Assembly: GCA_964411425.1 (NCBI GenBank)
Contig: CAYPKW010000063.1
Span: forward strand, 1-16,262
Length of the DNA: 16,262 bases
DNA from: CAYPKW01 sp964411425
GTDB taxonomy: Bacteria; Pseudomonadota; Alphaproteobacteria; Dongiales; Dongiaceae
Reading direction: 5' to 3'
Below are positions 14,264 through 16,262 of this stretch, in pieces; the stretch's first letter is position 1, and each line of letters starts with the position of its first letter. Both the position numbers and the translations under genes were made by a program. The notes beneath the pieces were generated by a model that was not told where the DNA came from, did no database searches, and worked only from the letters and a program-made list of their open reading frames with translations.

Positions 14264-15151
14264 ATGGTGAGAAAGTCGGTCGGCCGACTGGCGATTCTGG
14301 CAATGCCATGCGCCGTGCTTGGCGGCTGCGCCATTCCCGTTGTTGCCGGCCTGACGCTGAACGAGCTCAGTTCGGCCACTTCGGTGGTTTCGACCGGCAT
14401 CACGGGCAAGGGTCTCGGCGAGAACATTGCCGATCTGGTGCTGGGCAAGGACTGTCGGATCGTGGAGGGCCTGGTGCGAGCCGGCCGCGATGTCTGCGAG
14501 GAGCGCGGCTCTGTCGCCACCCGCACGGATTTCAAGGGCCTGATGGCATTCGTCGAGGACGACACGCGAGAGATTCCGGTCGCGGGCAAGACCACGGCGG
14601 TTGCCGCCGAGACCGATGGAGTCGCCAAGTCGGCAGGCGGCAAGCTGCTGGCCGTCAAGGCCAAATGGCCATCGGCCGAACCTCAGGTCGGCGCGGCGCC
14701 GCCATCCGGGCAGTTGGCGGCGTTGCAGGTTGGCGCCGCGGCCAAGCTTGCCGGCACCGAGCTTCAGGGCGCCGTGTTGACCTCGCCGGCGGTGAAGCCG
14801 GAGACGCCCGAGCCGAGTTTGCCCGCGCCGGAGCCGCGGTCCGGCGAAGCAGCGCCGGTCGTGTCGACGGCGGCCGTGGCAGCGCTCGCGCCGAAGCTCG
14901 CCGGCGACAAGCTGCAGGCCGAGAAGGCGCAGTGGACGACGTCACCCCCGCAGTCCGGCGAAGCAGCGCCGGCCCCTGCCACACCCGCGGCCGTCGTGCC
15001 GCGGCTGCAGTCCGTGAGCGATCCCGCCGCGGGTTCGGAGATCGCGGCCAACAAGCTGCAAGCCACCAAGTCGAAGTGGCAGAGGGCAACGGGCAGCGCC
15101 GCGGCGGCTCCGGTCGCTCCCGCGTTCCAGCCGATCATTGGCCGGAGCTGA
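14264..15151 (+). CDS. Lipoprotein with repeated KLxAxKxxW motif
   Basis: A 295-aa lipoprotein. The signal MVRKSVGRLAILAMPCAVLG ends in a lipobox with C22 (LGGC); Ala at +2 suggests the outer membrane. Residues about 24-105 look folded (LNELSSATSVVSTGITGKGL, ADLVLGKDCRIVEGLVRAGR, DVCEERGSV). The rest is Ala/Pro-rich with three copies of a short motif: KLLAVKAKW, KLQAEKAQW and KLQATKSKW, each followed by a Pro/Ala/Gly linker. This could be a spaced binding motif, for instance towards peptidoglycan or a membrane partner. I do not recognise the repeat family. The ATG at 14264 follows GGGGGAGAG; a TTG at 14246 is less likely. A 20-bp exact repeat (14839-14858 and 14953-14972) reflects internal duplication. 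Confidence 0.75.
   Translation: MVRKSVGRLAILAMPCAVLGGCAIPVVAGLTLNELSSATSVVSTGITGKGLGENIADLVLGKDCRIVEGLVRAGRDVCEERGSVATRTDFKGLMAFVEDDTREIPVAGKTTAVAAETDGVAKSAGGKLLAVKAKWPSAEPQVGAAPPSGQLAALQVGAAAKLAGTELQGAVLTSPAVKPETPEPSLPAPEPRSGEAAPVVSTAAVAALAPKLAGDKLQAEKAQWTTSPPQSGEAAPAPATPAAVVPRLQSVSDPAAGSEIAANKLQATKSKWQRATGSAAAAPVAPAFQPIIGRS
14839..14858 (+). repeat. 20-bp direct repeat, copy 1 (within lipoprotein gene)
   Basis: Identical to 14953-14972, 114 bp away, in the same frame; both encode SGEAAP. Together with the repeated KLQA motif it suggests the linker region grew by duplication. Confidence 0.85.
14953..14972 (+). repeat. 20-bp direct repeat, copy 2 (within lipoprotein gene)
   Basis: Second copy of the 20-bp repeat at 14839-14858. 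Confidence 0.85.
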
Positions 15152-15162
15152 TCTTCTAGAGC

Positions 15163-15241
15163 CTATCCGTCGTCGCAGGTCCCGGTCGAGGCAAACTCCT
15201 CTACGACGCCGGGCGACAACTTCAGGCAGTCTTCCGTCAAC
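15163..15241 (-). pseudogene. Severed 3' end of the interrupted host gene
   Basis: Read on the minus strand, this fragment encodes LTEDCLKLSPGVVEEF, then ASTGTCDDG and a TAG at 15165-15163. Joined across the element (one copy of the 8-bp repeat kept) it continues in frame with the fragment at 16206-16262. The joined 44 codons have about 90% G/C in third positions. The fragment has no start codon of its own and is no longer translated as part of the protein. Confidence 0.75.
15234..15241. repeat. Target-site duplication, left copy
   Basis: CCGTCAAC directly abuts the outer end of the left terminal inverted repeat. The same eight bases directly abut the right one (16198-16205). This is the signature of transposition with 8-bp staggered target cleavage. 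Confidence 0.92.
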
Positions 15242-15273
15242 CATGCTTATCCGGTTAACACCCAAGGTGGCTA
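15242..15273 (+). repeat. Left 32-bp terminal inverted repeat
   Basis: Begins CATGCTTATCCGGTTAACAC and matches the reverse complement of 16166-16197 at all 32 positions. The base outside each end differs (C on the left; G on the complement of the right), which fixes the boundary. Confidence 0.95.
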
Positions 15274-15298
15274 GCCATGGGAAAGGAGCATGATTGAA

Positions 15299-16096
15299 AT
15301 GGACGAAAGACAAGTCAAGCTGGAGGGCCCTAAACTCGCGCATACGCAGGATGCCGCGCCCCGATATTGTACTTCACGGGACCAAAGAATATGGTGGTGG
15401 TCTTCGATGACCTCCGCCGAGCGGGTCGTCCTAAAGGACGATGACCAGGAAGCCGATTTTGAGGGTGCGATGGAGTTTCGCTTGACCTACGACGGGCCGC
15501 TGCTTGCTCAGCAGCGCGATGAGAGTTGGGGCGATTCGCCGGCGCGCGCCGACAACAAGCACTTCATCCGACAGTGTTTCCATCGCCAATTGCGGCGGCT
15601 TTGGAAAGTTACCCCCTTCCTAAAGAGCGGCGAGAGAAGTGGTCCCGGTGCTTTGTTGCTCGCTGGCGGGGGAGATGAGCCACGTTACGATATTGAGACC
15701 TTGGCAGCCAGACATGCCGCGTTTGGCTTCAATTTCGTGCCGCTCATTAGCAGCGAGTTGGATTTGATGTGCGGCTTGGACATTCTTTTTCTTCGCCCGG
15801 ACAAGCCGCAATTGTTTTGGGCTGGTGACATTGACAATCGGCTAAAAATACTCTTTGACGCCTTGAAGATACCCGAGGCCAATGAGGATTACGCCACCAA
15901 GCGCCGTCCTACGGACGATGAAACGCCTTTTTTCTGTCTCTTGGAGGATGACGAGCTAATAACCAAGCTCGCCGTGGAGACAGATAAGCTGTTGGACTTC
16001 GACGGCAGCAAAACCAAGATGAACGCAGTGAAACTTACGATCACGGTCCGGGTTAGACCTTATGAACCAACCTTGGGCAATATGCAATTTGGTTAG
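15299..16096 (+). CDS. RusA-like Holliday-junction resolvase/endonuclease family protein (element passenger)
   Basis: The conserved core carries AGDIDNRLKILFDAL followed by LLEDDELITKL. D-x-D-N-x-x-K has the same spacing as the D70/D72/K76 active site of E. coli RusA, and the later acidic pair (EDD) corresponds to its third catalytic aspartate, with about 20 extra residues between. RusA-type enzymes cut four-way DNA junctions using divalent metal. The core begins MEFRLTYDGPLL and ends VKLTITVRVRPYEPTLGNMQFG, a pattern I recall from a family of hypothetical proteins in scattered bacteria. AAGGAG (15283-15288) favours ATG 15299 (also ATG 15290), but the first 57 residues look non-conserved, and ATG 15470, preceded by GAGGG, would give the 208-aa core. 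Codons are much richer in A/T than the neighbours, indicating transfer. Junction activity is inferred, not shown. Confidence 0.75.
   Translation: MDERQVKLEGPKLAHTQDAAPRYCTSRDQRIWWWSSMTSAERVVLKDDDQEADFEGAMEFRLTYDGPLLAQQRDESWGDSPARADNKHFIRQCFHRQLRRLWKVTPFLKSGERSGPGALLLAGGGDEPRYDIETLAARHAAFGFNFVPLISSELDLMCGLDILFLRPDKPQLFWAGDIDNRLKILFDALKIPEANEDYATKRRPTDDETPFFCLLEDDELITKLAVETDKLLDFDGSKTKMNAVKLTITVRVRPYEPTLGNMQFG
15367..15395 (+). promoter_or_regulatory. Candidate promoter inside the element
   Basis: TTGTAC (15367-15372), 17 bases, TATGGT (15390-15395). Transcription from about 15402 would serve the internal ATG at 15470 but not the upstream starts. The match to consensus is moderate. Confidence 0.3.
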
Positions 16097-16165
16097 CCGC
16101 CGTGCCTCGGTGGCGCCAACCGCTTTAGGGGCCGCTCTTTTCGCCAGTGCGGCAAACGCAAGGCG

Positions 16166-16197
16166 TAGCCACCTTGGGTGTTAACCGGATAAGCATG
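16166..16197 (-). repeat. Right 32-bp terminal inverted repeat
   Basis: Perfect reverse complement of 15242-15273. The 69 bases between the RusA-like stop and this repeat show no gene. Its sequence supplies the new in-frame stop (TAA, 16183-16181) for the interrupted host gene. Confidence 0.95.
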
Positions 16198-16262
16198 CCG
16201 TCAACAAGGCGTCGAACGCGTTCGCTACGTCGTGCGGCGCGCCCAGGAACCTGAGGCCCGCC
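16181..16262 (-). pseudogene. Host gene truncated by the element (partial, continues beyond window)
   Basis: The minus-strand frame entering from the right edge reads AGLRFLGAPHDVANAFDALL, then T, and crosses into the element at 16197. There it gains ACLSG and stops at TAA (16183-16181). The original C-terminus, 23 residues lying at 15163-15241, is lost. Third codon positions are nearly all G or C, as in the other host genes. I do not recognise the protein from this short tail. Since only the extreme C-terminus is replaced, the product may still be functional; calling it a pseudogene is provisional. Confidence 0.7.
16198..16205. repeat. Target-site duplication, right copy
   Basis: CCGTCAAC immediately outside the right terminal inverted repeat, identical to 15234-15241. 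Confidence 0.92.

Larger units (their letters stand above)
15242..16197. mobile_element. 956-bp non-autonomous transposable element (mobile insertion cassette) carrying a RusA-like gene
   Basis: The element is bounded by perfect 32-bp terminal inverted repeats and flanked by an exact 8-bp target duplication. The interior holds one long reading frame of clearly lower GC than the host genes and no transposase, so movement would need a transposase supplied in trans. Insertion families that make 8-bp duplications include ISL3, IS1595, IS66 and some IS256 members; I cannot assign the ends to one. The structure corresponds to a mobile insertion cassette: inverted repeats of an IS surrounding a passenger gene. 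It sits inside the 3' end of a host gene whose frame is restored on its removal. The perfect repeats and duplication suggest a recent event. Confidence 0.92.

Noticed and set aside
16097..16165. Integron attC-like or terminator structure after the RusA-like gene
   Set aside because: No core-site pair or convincing imperfect hairpin with recombination boxes was found; the element is fully explained by inverted repeats and a target duplication.

Overview
The window is GC-rich chromosomal DNA, most likely from an alphaproteobacterium of the Rhodospirillales or a relative. Support for this comes from the strong G/C bias at third codon positions, the short alphaproteobacterial type of NAD kinase, a PepSY/FeuPQ-like two-component operon, a TTAACCAT (CtrA-type) motif and frequent GTG/TTG starts. 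Taxonomy is inferred from protein character only.

Layout: (1) 1-885: a possible gene tail, then a minimal nucleotidyltransferase (MNT) and a HEPN domain joined in one frame, the two halves of a MntA/HepT-type toxin-antitoxin pair. The HEPN half has its own Shine-Dalgarno sequence and ATG. (2) 903-3974: a molybdenum-cofactor block. mobA and fdhD overlap on the minus strand, moaA is divergent, and a small exported protein often filed under a molybdopterin-guanine-dinucleotide label follows. Together these serve synthesis of molybdopterin (MoaA), nucleotide attachment (MobA) and sulfuration for formate dehydrogenase (FdhD). The 86-bp fdhD/moaA gap carries two facing promoter candidates placed so that both mRNAs would be nearly leaderless. 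(3) 4064-5666: NAD kinase, overlapping tail-to-tail with an N-formylglutamate amidohydrolase. (4) 5754-10070: a tightly packed plus-strand operon of an M20 deacylase (ArgE-like), an exported alpha/beta-hydrolase-like protein lacking the usual nucleophile, an acyl-CoA ligase and an enoyl-CoA hydratase. (5) 10085-13046: an exported PepSY protein, an OmpR-type response regulator and a histidine kinase in one operon, divergent from a second exported PepSY-like protein. (6) 13108-15151: a FecR-domain protein with a low-complexity tail, divergent from a repeat-containing lipoprotein.

(7) 15163-16262 is the most interesting part. A 956-bp element (15242-16197) is bounded by perfect 32-bp terminal inverted repeats and an exact 8-bp direct repeat, CCGTCAAC, immediately outside them. 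It contains no transposase. Its only gene, clearly lower in GC than the host genes, encodes a protein with the D-x-D-N-x-x-K signature of RusA-type Holliday-junction resolvases. Removing the element and one copy of the 8-bp repeat restores an uninterrupted minus-strand reading frame of 44 codons ending in TAG, so the element inserted into the 3' end of a host gene and cut off its last 23 codons. It looks like a mobile insertion cassette: a non-autonomous element carrying a passenger gene.

No rRNA, tRNA, CRISPR array or integron site was found. There is no stretch over 300 bases without a gene; the longest gap, 13987-14263, holds the regulatory DNA between fecR-like and lipoprotein genes.
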